Assembly (NCBI GenBank): GCA_030813035.1 | Contig: JAUSTV010000004.1 | From: Bacillus_BA fengqiuensis | Lineage (GTDB): Bacteria > Bacillota > Bacilli > Bacillales > Bacillaceae_H | Length of the DNA stretch: 64,000 nt | Direction: 5' to 3' (one strand) | Part shown: piece by piece, positions 22,827 to 32,375 of the stretch | How positions within the stretch are numbered: the stretch's first letter is position 1 | How the letters are laid out: every line of letters begins with the position of its first letter | Notes under the pieces: model-generated | The model's input: the letters and a program-made list of their open reading frames with translations, nothing else | Database searches by the model: none | Told to the model about the DNA's origin: nothing | Translations under genes and position numbers: made by a program

Positions 22827-23846
22827 CTATTGTTTAGCTGTGAGCTTAGACAAGAAAGAGTCATATGATGAGACATCCGCACCTTGGTAGTAATACGTGA
22901 CGATATCTTGATAGTTCTTTCCTTCCGACGCCATTCCATTGGCCCCGTATTGGCTCATCCCGATGCCGTGCCCATATCCTTTTGTGGTAATCACGATTTG
23001 ATCTCCTTTTCTCGTCCAATTAAAATCTGTCGAGCGCAATTGAAGCTTTTCTCTTATTTCTTTTCCAGTCAGTTCTTTTCCGTTGATTGAAATCAGCTTG
23101 ATACGCTGGCCCGGCGTTCGTTCGATAATTTTGCCTAACGTCTCGCCTCCCGATAGTTGAACACCTAATTTTCTCTCAAACTCACTTACACTCAAAACGG
23201 TTTGGTCCATATATTTAGGTGATTCTTTATCCCATGGACTCGCTACACTTTTTAAATACGGCATCGAATTAGACCAGTAAGCTTCTGAATCCTCTGTGTA
23301 ACCATTACTTGTCGAAAAAAACACGGCATCAATCGGTGTATTATCATAGGTTAAAATTCTTCCGCTTGTTTGGGCAACAGCCTTCTCTACCTTTTCCATT
23401 TTCCATTCATAGTCTCTTCCCCATAATTTCTTTAACTCTTCTTTGTTATGATACACTTGATGCTGGACCGTATCTGTTACATCGGCTCCTTTCGGAACTG
23501 ACAGGCTGCTATCGCTTAATAGTTGTTTGACGATATAAGTACGAGCTGCCAAACTCTGGGCTTTTAATGCTTCTATTTCAAATTCAGCGGGCATTTCTGC
23601 TGACACAACTCCTACCACATAGTCTTCCAGCTGCGCCTTCTCAATTTGCTTTGTTTTCGTTCGATAAACAGCCACTTCCACTGCCGGTCCTGGAGTATTC
23701 AGCACCTTATCCTCCCGCTTTTGAAGGTCCTCAACTAATTGCCCACTCGTCTTATCTGCAAACGGAATGACTAATAATGTCGGAATTAATAAAATGATGA
23801 CAAATAATGATGATACTAGCACGACAATTGGCTTTACATGTTTCAT
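22827..23846 (-). CDS. spoIID: Stage II sporulation protein D, lytic transglycosylase
   Basis: 339 residues. SpoIID is a membrane-anchored lytic transglycosylase that acts with SpoIIM and SpoIIP in engulfment. One N-terminal membrane segment (VVLVSSLFVIILLIPTLLVI) is followed by the SpoIID domain: VVSAEMPAEFEIEALKAQS (the catalytic Glu is in this SAEMP segment), LAARTYIVK, STSNGYTEDSE, and TKGYGHGIGMSQYGANGMA near the end. The start is placed at the second ATG, where GGAGG lies 11 bases upstream; the upstream ATG lacks a ribosome site. It follows murA by about 275 bp containing two hairpins, so it has its own promoter, SigE type by analogy. Confidence 0.95.
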   Translation of the reverse strand: MKHVKPIVVLVSSLFVIILLIPTLLVIPFADKTSGQLVEDLQKREDKVLNTPGPAVEVAVYRTKTKQIEKAQLEDYVVGVVSAEMPAEFEIEALKAQSLAARTYIVKQLLSDSSLSVPKGADVTDTVQHQVYHNKEELKKLWGRDYEWKMEKVEKAVAQTSGRILTYDNTPIDAVFFSTSNGYTEDSEAYWSNSMPYLKSVASPWDKESPKYMDQTVLSVSEFERKLGVQLSGGETLGKIIERTPGQRIKLISINGKELTGKEIREKLQLRSTDFNWTRKGDQIVITTKGYGHGIGMSQYGANGMASEGKNYQDIVTYYYQGADVSSYDSFLSKLTAKQ

Positions 23847-23925
23847 CAACAATTGATCCTCCATCTACCTGATTTGAGGAACATCCCCATATTTCATACA
23901 TATGGAGGTGGACAACCTTTTATGA

Positions 23926-23967
23926 CATCAGGTTTATAAGAGGGAAAACCCTCTTATAAACCTGATG
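23926..23967. terminator. Perfect hairpin between murA and spoIID
   Basis: A 19-bp perfect stem (23926-23944 and 23949-23967) has an AAAA loop. It has no T-run and lies downstream of the clear murA terminator. Confidence 0.45.
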
Positions 23968-24092
23968 AAATGGGATTTTATGTAAACAGAATAAATATAT
24001 GGGGAGTGGAGCGTCCCATTCCGTGAAAAATTAAAAACCATTAGCAACATTAAAAAACTCTTTTCCAACATAATCCCTGAAAAGAGGCAAAT

Positions 24093-24120
24093 AAAAAAGG
24101 AGCCGATTGGCTCCTTTTTG
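24093..24120 (-). terminator. Terminator of murA
   Basis: Stem AAGGAGCC/GGCTCCTT with GATT loop; flanked by A6 and T5, so bidirectional in form. It lies directly after the murA stop. Confidence 0.85.
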
Positions 24121-24121
24121 T

Positions 24122-25429
24122 TTAAACGTTCATGTCCGATACTTGTTGAATGTCTTCCAATTGTCCTGCTCCATCGTTCACGCGCTCGATGTCAGCGCCT
24201 AGCGCGGCCAGTTTTTGGTGGAAATCAACATATCCGCGGTCTAAATGCTTTAATTCGGTTACGCGAGTATAACCATCTGCGACAAGTCCTGCTAAAGTCA
24301 ATGCGGCGGCTGCGCGCAAATCCGTTGCCGCGACTTCCGCCCCTTGAAGTTTACTTGGACCATTAATAATAACAGAACGTCCTTCAATCTTAATATCTGC
24401 ATTCATACGACGAAATTCTTCTACATGCATGAAACGATTTTCAAAGACTGTTTCTGTAATCATACTCGTGCCTTTCGCCGCCAGTAATAACGACATCATC
24501 TGAGATTGCATGTCTGTCGGAAAACCAGGATGAGGCATTGTTTTAATGTCCACTGCCTTTAAAGATTCAGGTCCGATTACGCGTAATCCGTCTTCCTCTT
24601 CAATAATCGTGACACCCATCTCTTCCATTTTGGCAACAAGTGAACTTAAGTGTTCTGCCACTGCGCCCCTAACCAATACGTTACCGCCTGTAATGGCAGC
24701 TGCTACCATGAATGTTCCCGCTTCAATACGATCAGGAATAATATGATGGATAGCGCCGTATAATTTAGAAACACCTTCTATACGAATCGTACCTGTACCA
24801 GCTCCGCGTACTTTTGCACCCATCGCATTCAAGAAATTCGCTAAATCCACGATTTCCGGCTCTTTTGCAACATTTTCAATAATGGTTGTGCCTTCTGCAA
24901 GAGTTGCAGCCATCATGATGTTTTCAGTTGCTCCCACACTCGGGAAATCAAGATAGATTTTCGCTCCGCGAAGCTTTCCATCTACTTCTGCATCAATAAA
25001 GCCGTTTCCTACCTTTACTTTTACACCCATTGCTTCAAAGCCTTTTAAATGCTGGTCGATTGGTCGCGACCCAATGGCACAACCTCCAGGCAACGCTACA
25101 CGAGCCTTCCCTGTGCGGGCTAGCAATGAACCCATAACGAGTACAGATGCGCGCATTTTTCGAACATATTCAAAAGGTGCATCTGTTTTTAACTCTCGAG
25201 ATGCATCTACAATAACACGATTTTGCTCAAAACTGACCTCCGCGTTAAGGTAACGTAGTACCTCGCCAATCGTAAATACATCGGAGAGAGCAGGCACATC
25301 ATTTAGAACCACTTTTCCTTCACTAGCTAATAAGGTTGCAGCGATAATAGGCAAAACAGCGTTTTTTGCACCTTCTACTTTAACAGTACCGTTCAGCCTT
25401 TGTCCGCCGCGGACGATGATTTTTTCCAA
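24122..25429 (-). CDS. murA: UDP-N-acetylglucosamine 1-carboxyvinyltransferase
   Basis: First committed step of peptidoglycan synthesis: transfers enolpyruvate from PEP to UDP-GlcNAc; the fosfomycin target. 435 residues. Seen are KNAVLPIIAATLL at the N-terminus, the catalytic-loop Cys in LPGGCAIGSRPID near residue 117, and HPGFPTDMQSQMMSLLL. The start is TTG at 25429, with GGAGGGG seven bases upstream, giving EKIIVRGGQ as in other Bacillus MurA; ATG codons upstream lack ribosome sites. It follows ywmB by about 30 bp and can be co-transcribed. Position corresponds to murAA of B. subtilis. Confidence 0.95.
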   Translation of the reverse strand: MEKIIVRGGQRLNGTVKVEGAKNAVLPIIAATLLASEGKVVLNDVPALSDVFTIGEVLRYLNAEVSFEQNRVIVDASRELKTDAPFEYVRKMRASVLVMGSLLARTGKARVALPGGCAIGSRPIDQHLKGFEAMGVKVKVGNGFIDAEVDGKLRGAKIYLDFPSVGATENIMMAATLAEGTTIIENVAKEPEIVDLANFLNAMGAKVRGAGTGTIRIEGVSKLYGAIHHIIPDRIEAGTFMVAAAITGGNVLVRGAVAEHLSSLVAKMEEMGVTIIEEEDGLRVIGPESLKAVDIKTMPHPGFPTDMQSQMMSLLLAAKGTSMITETVFENRFMHVEEFRRMNADIKIEGRSVIINGPSKLQGAEVAATDLRAAAALTLAGLVADGYTRVTELKHLDRGYVDFHQKLAALGADIERVNDGAGQLEDIQQVSDMNV

Positions 25430-25460
25430 GGTATTCCCCTCCGCGTCCATTTTCTCTATA

Positions 25461-26204
25461 TTAATATTCAGACGTGATAATAGGTGTGCCAACGACAAAG
25501 GTCGTCTCACCGCCCATTCCCATCTTTCTCATTCCTATTTGCAGATTCATTCTATGTTGTTCGGTTGGAAGAGCTTCTTCCCACATTTCAGTATATGCTG
25601 ACATAGAGACAAATGACTCTTCCACCAGAGACTCCCTCGGTTCAGCCCGAAATTCATTTAAAAGTTGTCTGGCTTCTAGTGACAAACCACTATCAATCTT
25701 ATCATTGAACTGTCCCTTCACACAAGAGAAAATTGTGGGATTGGATGTGAAAAGTTTGTGATAACGGTTGCCATACATATCTGTGTACTTCTGGTTGCTT
25801 TCCCATTGTTCCCCTTTGGCACTATATAAAAGATACGTATAATTTCTTTCTTTTTCAGGGGTCCAAACCAATTGAATGGTTTCTTCCATGGAAATATCTT
25901 GAGATGTAAGTGTTCCGACCGCTCTCCATGTTTCACTTTCCCTTTTTAACTCCCATTTGAAACCTTGAAATGTCTCTTTCAACTCTAAAAATTTCATATC
26001 GAACTCTTTTTGATTTTTCATGGGTGTAAGGGCCTCACGGGCATACAAAGACCATTCGTTTATTTCTAAAGGCTGCTGTTCCAATACCTTCATGATTTGC
26101 ACCAGCGCCGGTTCTTTGTTTGTCTCCGTCTTCGCATAACTCCCATGATAAATGAAGAAAGTTATAAAGAGAATAGATAAAAAGACACTAATTTGTTTAT
26201 TCAT
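25461..26204 (-). CDS. ywmB: YwmB-like secreted protein
   Basis: 247 residues with an N-terminal signal peptide (MNKQISVFLSILFITFFIYHG, cleavage near SYA-KT). The remainder is YwmB-like (QTKW..TLTSQDISMEE type strands, VTQSIQL-like repeats in two halves); YwmB belongs to a family with a TATA-box-binding-protein-like fold, function unknown. It lies directly upstream of murA, as in B. subtilis. AGGAAGTGG precedes the start. Confidence 0.82.
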   Translation of the reverse strand: MNKQISVFLSILFITFFIYHGSYAKTETNKEPALVQIMKVLEQQPLEINEWSLYAREALTPMKNQKEFDMKFLELKETFQGFKWELKRESETWRAVGTLTSQDISMEETIQLVWTPEKERNYTYLLYSAKGEQWESNQKYTDMYGNRYHKLFTSNPTIFSCVKGQFNDKIDSGLSLEARQLLNEFRAEPRESLVEESFVSMSAYTEMWEEALPTEQHRMNLQIGMRKMGMGGETTFVVGTPIITSEY

Positions 26205-26289
26205 TCCGCCACTTCCTCTCCTTATTCATCATTTTTTCCGTAAATAAGGGAGGCATACATAAAAAAACCCGTCATAATATGACATATAT

Positions 26290-26328
26290 AAATAAGGGAA
26301 CATGGTCCATGTCCATGTTCCCTTATTT
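26290..26328 (-). terminator. Hairpin after the DUF1146 gene, distal
   Basis: A perfect 16-bp stem (26290-26305 and 26313-26328) with a 7-nt loop; second of a tandem pair. Confidence 0.55.
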
Positions 26329-26330
26329 AT

Positions 26331-26365
26331 GGCTGCCACGAGCCTTGTAAAGGCTCGTGGCAGCC
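26331..26365 (-). terminator. GC-rich hairpin after the DUF1146 gene
   Basis: A perfect 16-bp stem (GGCTGCCACGAGCCTT and its complement) with a 3-nt loop, ending five bases from the stop at 26371. On the minus strand it is followed by an AT-rich tract and the second hairpin. Confidence 0.65.
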
Positions 26366-26370
26366 ATAAA

Positions 26371-26607
26371 TTAGTAAAAAAGAGATGGAATCCGCTGGGA
26401 CCAAAATAAATAATCAAGGAAAAAATTACTAACCGCAGATCCGATGGCAACCGTCAACAAAATCATTAAAAGCCGACCCTGAACGACTTTTTTCGGTTTC
26501 ATAAGCTTTTCCAGCTGAAACCCTTGCAAGGCCCACCACGTGACCGTAATAAAAAACAAATGGGAGCAAAGCGTCATAATCGCCTGCTGCCCTACACCAA
26601 CTGACAT
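26371..26607 (-). CDS. Small membrane protein, DUF1146 (YwzB-like)
   Basis: 78 residues with two membrane segments (about 9-26 and 44-66) separated by a basic loop (EKLMKPKKVVQGR). The pattern ITVTWWALQGFQLEKLM is typical of DUF1146/YwzB proteins of Bacillaceae, which sit between the ATP synthase/complex I region and ywmB-murA. Function unknown. GGAAGTGG precedes the start. It has a strong tandem terminator. Confidence 0.82.
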   Translation of the reverse strand: MSVGVGQQAIMTLCSHLFFITVTWWALQGFQLEKLMKPKKVVQGRLLMILLTVAIGSAVSNFFLDYLFWSQRIPSLFY

Positions 26608-26744
26608 ATGAACCCACTTCCTTTTATGCAGCCAAACATCTTATTGATAGAACACTTCCATACATATTATATATGAATCCGCATGAAGAGTTTAATATAA
26701 ACAAACATCTCTCGCTGCATCCTTTATGAATAGGCTGCTAGGTC

Positions 26745-26891
26745 TTTCCTATGAATCCTGATCATCCTACAAGAATGAATCATTCATTGAAAGACCCCCT
26801 CATGAAATCCTCCATGTTACTGGATTGTCACGACGGGGTCTTTCGGAAGGTTATTTGGAAAGGGGTTCTCCCCCTTTCCAAACAACCTCTA
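26745..26891 (-). repeat. Composite multi-hairpin repeat B, copy 3, and nuo terminator
   Basis: On the minus strand the repeat starts with the nuoN stop codon (TAG then AGGTTG). First hairpin: 18-bp stem with one mismatch at 26848-26865 and 26871-26888. Second: GAAAGACCCCGTCGTGA.. at 26789-26844. The tail resembles those of copies 1 and 2 (TTCTTGTAGGATGATCAGGAT). Confidence 0.78.
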
Positions 26892-28406
26892 GGAGAAAAA
26901 GTCTTCTAACGTTCCTAAATGCTCAAAGAAAAATTCATAAGCAATATTCGGGAAAACCCCCAGTAAAATTGTCCCAGCCACACAAATGGTAAGAGGGATC
27001 ATTAAGACGCGTGAAAGGCCGATACCGCTCATTTCACCGGCAGGGCGAAAGAACATTTGAACGAAAAGACCGAAGTAATAATAATACGAAACAATCGTTG
27101 TGGCAATCATGATTCCCGCTAATACATAATGAGCGGGCTCTGTGACGAGGGCTCCCATAAAGATATTGATTTTACCGATAAAACCGGCTGTTCCCGGAAT
27201 ACCGGCCAAAGATAATAGAAAGATTCCCATGACAATGGCTAAAACAGGTGAGCGGCGATATAACCCTGTAAAGCTGCCAATCTCTTCAGATTGGCTATGG
27301 GTGGTCACAAGTTGAATGACGATGAACGCTCCTATATTCATCAGCAAATAGGCCGTTAAATAAAACCACATGGCGTCTAGAACAAACGGAGACAGGGCAG
27401 TAAACGCAACGAGTATGTAACCCGCATGCGCAATGCTCGAATAAGCGAATAAACGTTTTATATTTTGTTGTTTCAATGCGACAGTATTTCCTATAATCAT
27501 CGTCACCGCAGCTAATAAGGCCACATAATCCTGCAGGGCAACCAACAGGGAGGTCGCCCCTCCATTTGCAGGCACATTGGCAAAAACAGTGATAAAAATA
27601 CGGAATAAAATTACAAATCCTGCGGTCTTCGAGATGACACTCAAGAAAGCTGTAACCGGTATAGGCGCCCCTTCGTACACATCCGGAGCCCACATATGGA
27701 AAGGAGCGGACGCCAGTTTAAAAGAAAGCCCGACAAATATCATCAAAAACGCAACAGCTAACAGAAACTCATACTGGGCATTCGTCATTTGGCTCAAACG
27801 GACGGCGATTTCCAACAAGCGCGTTGAGCCCGTTAAGCCGTAAACATAGCTCATTCCAAACAGAATGAATGCGGTGGAAATCCCGCCATTGATGACATAT
27901 TTCATGGCGGATTCATTTGATTTTTGATTGTCTTTTTGAATACCCGCCAAAATATAGGACGAAAGCGAGAGCAGTTCCAAGCCAATGAATAATGTAATCA
28001 AATCACCGCTCGATGTCATCATCATCGCCCCGAGCAAGGCCGTTAAAAATAAATAGTAAAATTCGCCTCTGTATGAAAGTTCCTTTTTCGGCCTGTATTC
28101 AATCGCCAAGAACATGACAAGGGCAGCTCCCGCTAACAATAAAAGCTTGAACATTTTAGCAAACGCATCCAAGCGGAACGTATCATCTAAAATGTGGGTG
28201 GACGGAGCCCCCAATAAAGCGATCAGCGCCAAAGCCGCTGCCAGGATTCCCGCTATCCCCATATAACCGAGCACTTTATGATGAAGCCTTTTCCCGGCAA
28301 AAAGATCCAAGAGGGACAACAGGGTGGCCATACCCAAAATAATGAATTCCGGTGTCATCATTTTCCATTCATAGCTTAATAATGTTTCGATATCCACGCT
28401 GTTCAC
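26889..28406 (-). CDS. nuoN: NADH-quinone oxidoreductase subunit N
   Basis: 505 residues, about 14 membrane segments, antiporter-like proton-translocating subunit of complex I (Proton_antipo_M domain). Typical segments are GLELLSLSSYILAG (with the conserved Glu), SAPFHMWAPDVYEGAPIP (with the conserved Lys/His region) and AYSSIAHAGYILVA. It is last in the operon, overlaps nuoM by 4 bp (ATGA), and ends in composite repeat B. Confidence 0.95.
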   Translation of the reverse strand: MNSVDIETLLSYEWKMMTPEFIILGMATLLSLLDLFAGKRLHHKVLGYMGIAGILAAALALIALLGAPSTHILDDTFRLDAFAKMFKLLLLAGAALVMFLAIEYRPKKELSYRGEFYYLFLTALLGAMMMTSSGDLITLFIGLELLSLSSYILAGIQKDNQKSNESAMKYVINGGISTAFILFGMSYVYGLTGSTRLLEIAVRLSQMTNAQYEFLLAVAFLMIFVGLSFKLASAPFHMWAPDVYEGAPIPVTAFLSVISKTAGFVILFRIFITVFANVPANGGATSLLVALQDYVALLAAVTMIIGNTVALKQQNIKRLFAYSSIAHAGYILVAFTALSPFVLDAMWFYLTAYLLMNIGAFIVIQLVTTHSQSEEIGSFTGLYRRSPVLAIVMGIFLLSLAGIPGTAGFIGKINIFMGALVTEPAHYVLAGIMIATTIVSYYYYFGLFVQMFFRPAGEMSGIGLSRVLMIPLTICVAGTILLGVFPNIAYEFFFEHLGTLEDFFS

Positions 28407-29923
28407 CCCCCGATTCCTAGATCAATGGATTGAATGGATGTTTGAATCAATTCCGTTAAGATTGTTGGATAGACTCCAATTAAAATGATGAATCCCAGCA
28501 AAATGGCCACCGGCAGCACTTCAATTCCCTTGAGATCCGTCACCCCTTCATATGATTGATTGCTTTTTCCGAAGGTCATATTCAAAACGGCTCTTAATAG
28601 ATAGACCGCTGTCATAATAATACCGAGAGTTCCCACGGCAGCCAGGACAGGCATCACTTTGAATAACCCTAGAAAAGCCATAAATTCACTAATAAAACCG
28701 GACATACCAGGCAAACCAAGAGAAGCCATTGCACCAGCCAGCAAAAAACCCGAAGCTGCCGGCATCGTTTTCGCAAGACCGCCAAGACGTGAGATGATGG
28801 ATGTAGGGACACGCTCATAAAAAACACCTACAAGGAAAAACAATAACGCTGAAATAAAGCCATGCGATACCACTTGGAAAATGGCTCCTTGCATACCTGC
28901 TTCATTTAAGGAACCCAATCCTATCAGCACAATGCCCATATGAGAGACGCTTGAATAGGCTAATACCTTTTTGAAATCGGTTTGTATAAAGGCCAAAAAA
29001 GCCCCGTACAACAAGTTGATGATTCCTAGTATGACAACAAGATTGGCAATCTCTCGAAATTCCTGGGGAAATAGCCCAAGACCCAATCGAAAGAAACCAA
29101 ATGCCCCGATTTTGAGCAAAACACCCGAGTGAAGCATGACAATGGAAGGCGGTGCTTGAACATGCACCTTGAGCATCCATGTATGAAGCGGAAAAATGGG
29201 AAGCTTAATCCCAAATGCTACAAGCAGAGCCAACAGCAGTCCGAATCGTACATGTTCAGACATAGGGGCAAGCGTCTGTACCTCTGTTCCTTTAGTCAAA
29301 ATCTCCGTCAACATCGCAATATTGGATGTTCCGGTTCTCGCAAGCAATGTCACAATGACCATTAATAATACGGCGGATCCAAGACCGTTATACAAAAGGA
29401 ACGTATACGCTGCCTTTTCTCTCTCAAAATACCCCCACTTGCCAATAAGGAAGAACATTGGAATGAGCGTGATTTCAAAAAAGATAAAAAATAAAATGAG
29501 GTTTTCTGCTGCAAATACGCCAAGCATTCCTACTTCCAGCAATAGAAAGAGCATAAAATAACCCTTCCATTCATGCTTTATGTACATCGATGCAATCGCA
29601 GCAAGACTCGACAGAACCGCTGTCAACAAAATCATCGCCAGCGATAATCCGCTTAACCCCAATTCATAGCGAACGGCAAATGCCCCTTCAAGCATCGGGA
29701 AATAGCCGAATTGAAACCAATCATGCACTTGCATAAATTCTTCATAGGCTCTTCCTGATTGAATTTGGCTATATAACCACGCCGCCAGAGAAAGCGGGAC
29801 AAGGGTTGCAAGAAAACCGACCCTTTTAATCAAAGATTCCTTTGTTCTTGGAATAAAACATAAGGCGATGATTCCTAGAAACGGGGAGAAAACAAGCCAT
29901 GATAAGAAGTAGGAATGGTTCAA
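28403..29923 (-). CDS. nuoM: NADH-quinone oxidoreductase subunit M
   Basis: 506 residues, antiporter-like membrane subunit. Key segments are FEITLIPMFFLIGKWG (conserved Glu), GIKLPIFPLHTWMLKVHVQAPPS (conserved Lys/His) and KVLAYSSVSHMGIV. The start overlaps the nuoL stop by 4 bp and the end overlaps nuoN by 4 bp, showing translational coupling. Confidence 0.95.
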   Translation of the reverse strand: MNHSYFLSWLVFSPFLGIIALCFIPRTKESLIKRVGFLATLVPLSLAAWLYSQIQSGRAYEEFMQVHDWFQFGYFPMLEGAFAVRYELGLSGLSLAMILLTAVLSSLAAIASMYIKHEWKGYFMLFLLLEVGMLGVFAAENLILFFIFFEITLIPMFFLIGKWGYFEREKAAYTFLLYNGLGSAVLLMVIVTLLARTGTSNIAMLTEILTKGTEVQTLAPMSEHVRFGLLLALLVAFGIKLPIFPLHTWMLKVHVQAPPSIVMLHSGVLLKIGAFGFFRLGLGLFPQEFREIANLVVILGIINLLYGAFLAFIQTDFKKVLAYSSVSHMGIVLIGLGSLNEAGMQGAIFQVVSHGFISALLFFLVGVFYERVPTSIISRLGGLAKTMPAASGFLLAGAMASLGLPGMSGFISEFMAFLGLFKVMPVLAAVGTLGIIMTAVYLLRAVLNMTFGKSNQSYEGVTDLKGIEVLPVAILLGFIILIGVYPTILTELIQTSIQSIDLGIGG

Positions 29924-31788
29924 CCTAAATACCCCCCTGACACCGCAAGTATAAGGATCAGCACAGCCAATCCAAGAAAAGCAACCGTTCCATAACGTTG
30001 GATCTGACCGTTATGAAGCGAGGACCCGATTTTTCTAATCGATTGAATAACCGAAACGACGAAAGCGACCAACCCTTTAACCAAAAATTCCTCAACGTAT
30101 TTACATAAAAGGCTTATGACCTTTACCACATTTACAATTGTTCCTTGATAAATTTCGTCTACATAATACTTACGATACAAGAACGCATAAGTCATCGGCA
30201 AAGCACCGCTCAACCAATCTCTTGACCACGATTTTTGACTATACATCTTATACGCGATAAAAATACCGATGAAAGAAACGACCGTCGTCAACACCATAAT
30301 CCATAACGGCCCTTCCATATGACCATGTCCCAGTTCAGGACGATTTTCTGTCAGCCAATCCCCGAGAAAAGCCCCAAACCATGGTGTTTGAACATAACCG
30401 GAACATATGGCCAACACGGCTAATACCATCATCGGGAATGTCATAACGGATGGTGATTCATGAATAGGCTTTTCCTCTCCCCGGAAGTCACCGCCAAATA
30501 CCATGAAAAATAAGCGGAACATGTAAAAGGCCGTAAATAAAGCCGCGATGACAGCAAGGATAAACAAGATATAATTCCCGTGAACCCAAGCAGAAATCAA
30601 TATTTCTTCTTTACTAAAGAACCCTGAAAATAATGGGACACCACTGATTGCCAAGGTGCCGATGAGAAAGAGGATTCCGGTCAGGCGAGTTTTTTTCCAT
30701 AAGCCGCCCATTTCTTCGATGTTTTGAGTATGTACTGCATGGATCACACTTCCCGCGGCCAGAAACAACAATGCCTTAAAAAAGGCGTGAGTCATTAAAT
30801 GGAAGACACCGGCTACATATCCGGCTGACCCCAGCGCCAGCATCATATACCCGAGCTGGCTGACGGTTGAATAAGCCAAAATTCGTTTAATATCCCTTTG
30901 GACAAGGCCAATGGAAGCGGCGAAAATGGCTGTAATGGCTCCGATAGTCGCCACGACGGTCATGGCCGCTTCACTTGCCGAAAACAGCGGAAACATCGTC
31001 GCCACTAAGTAGACCCCTGCCGCCACCATCGTTGCCGCATGAATCAAGGCCGACACAGGTGTGGGACCTTCCATCGCATCCGGCAGCCATGTGTGGAGGG
31101 GAAGCTGACCCGATTTTCCGACAGCCCCGATAAAGATCAATAGGCTTGTGAGTGTAATCATCGTGACAGAAAGCTCACCGTTTTGAACAGCCGTAAAAAT
31201 AACCTCATATTCAAAACTGCCAGTTTGCCAGAATAATAGAATCATACCGATGAAAAGACCTACATCTCCAATACGTGTCATGATGAAAGCCTTTTTGGCG
31301 GCTGCACGCGCTTCCTCTTTGTAAAAATAAAAACCAATCAACAGAAACGACCCAACACCTACGAGCTCCCAGAATACATATAACTGAAGCAAATTAGGAG
31401 AAAGGACCAGTCCCAGCATCGCAAACGTAAATAAACCAAGATAGGCATAGAAGACGGAGAAACGTTCATCTCCATGCATATACCCTTTCGAATAAACATG
31501 TACCAAGAAACTGACAAGGGAGACAATGACCAACATCAATGCGTTCAACGGATTGACTTCAATCCCCATTTTGATGGAGGCATCTCCAATCTGTAACCAC
31601 GTACCTTCTGCCTTATAAGTCGGCCCCTGTAATCGATCCATTAATACTGCAACAGAGAAAATGAAGGAAACAAATGTTAAAATCATCCCGATGTAAGCAC
31701 TATTTTCCTTCAGACGCTGACCGATGAGAAGAAGGAACAAAAACGAGATAAGCGGAAAAACCGGTATAAGCCAAGCATTCTCCATCAT
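29920..31788 (-). CDS. nuoL: NADH-quinone oxidoreductase subunit L
   Basis: About 622 residues, largest antiporter-like subunit, with the C-terminal lateral helix region (about 500-622). Seen are FWELVGVGSFLLIGFYF (conserved Glu), GKSGQLPLHTWLPDAMEGPTP and AYSTVSQLGYMM. I start at MMENAWLIPVFPL because the preceding 14 codons (of the longest frame) do not look like the family N-terminus; the ribosome site is weak (GGGGATTGGGA) and the start could be one codon later. A copy of element A separates it from nuoK. Confidence 0.92.
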   Translation of the reverse strand: MMENAWLIPVFPLISFLFLLLIGQRLKENSAYIGMILTFVSFIFSVAVLMDRLQGPTYKAEGTWLQIGDASIKMGIEVNPLNALMLVIVSLVSFLVHVYSKGYMHGDERFSVFYAYLGLFTFAMLGLVLSPNLLQLYVFWELVGVGSFLLIGFYFYKEEARAAAKKAFIMTRIGDVGLFIGMILLFWQTGSFEYEVIFTAVQNGELSVTMITLTSLLIFIGAVGKSGQLPLHTWLPDAMEGPTPVSALIHAATMVAAGVYLVATMFPLFSASEAAMTVVATIGAITAIFAASIGLVQRDIKRILAYSTVSQLGYMMLALGSAGYVAGVFHLMTHAFFKALLFLAAGSVIHAVHTQNIEEMGGLWKKTRLTGILFLIGTLAISGVPLFSGFFSKEEILISAWVHGNYILFILAVIAALFTAFYMFRLFFMVFGGDFRGEEKPIHESPSVMTFPMMVLAVLAICSGYVQTPWFGAFLGDWLTENRPELGHGHMEGPLWIMVLTTVVSFIGIFIAYKMYSQKSWSRDWLSGALPMTYAFLYRKYYVDEIYQGTIVNVVKVISLLCKYVEEFLVKGLVAFVVSVIQSIRKIGSSLHNGQIQRYGTVAFLGLAVLILILAVSGGYLG

Positions 31789-31850
31789 CGTATTCCCAAT
31801 CCCCTTTTCTCCGATGCTTTCTGCCTTCAAAAAGCATCGTTTTTTAATAT

Positions 31851-32057
31851 GTGTTCAAAAAGGAGGATAAAAAGGACCAAGAAGTTCAAGGAAGCGCAGC
31901 TTTGAGTAACGGAGCGTATGATGTAATACGTGAGTAACGGAAAAGCAAGCTGACGCAGCCCGACTAAGAACCGCCACGTCCTGTGGCGAACGTCGGATCA
32001 GCACTTCCTGTGCAAGTAAATTCGACGGTCATTTTTCCCGGACTTTTTGAACAACCT
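31851..32057 (+). repeat. MITE/bcr1-like element A, copy 4 (long form), inside the nuo operon
   Basis: It starts GTGTTCAAAAAGGAGGAT and ends GACTTTTTGAACAACC. It holds the nested hairpin at 31960-31996 and a GCACTTCCTGTGC stem (compensatory to GTACGTCCTGTAC of other copies). No clear target duplication. It lies between the nuoK stop (32061) and the nuoL start, opposite to the direction of transcription. Confidence 0.85.
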
Positions 32058-32060
32058 TTC

Positions 32061-32375
32061 TCAGTGCTTCATTGAATCCATTTCATCAATATTAATCGTC
32101 TTTTTACGACGATAAAGTGCCATCAATATGGCCAAACCAACAGCCGCTTCGGCCGCTGCGATGGTGATTGTAAACAATGAAAAAATTTGTCCCGTAATAT
32201 TGGGATTGGCTCCGTATTTGCTAAACGCAACTAAATTCAAATTAACCGCATTGAGCATCAGCTCGATGGAAATGAGAACAATGACTGTATTCCGTTTTGT
32301 GAGCGCCCCGTAAAGGCCGATGCAAAATAGAATGACAGCTAGAACGAGATAGGCAGACAGTGGAATACTGCTCAT
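32061..32375 (-). CDS. nuoK: NADH-quinone oxidoreductase subunit K
   Basis: 104 residues, three membrane segments. The conserved glutamates of the proton path are in LISIELMLNAVNLN and AAEAAVGLAIL. Its start overlaps the nuoJ stop by 4 bp. The usual tight spacing to nuoL is broken by element A. Confidence 0.95.
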   Translation of the reverse strand: MSSIPLSAYLVLAVILFCIGLYGALTKRNTVIVLISIELMLNAVNLNLVAFSKYGANPNITGQIFSLFTITIAAAEAAVGLAILMALYRRKKTINIDEMDSMKH

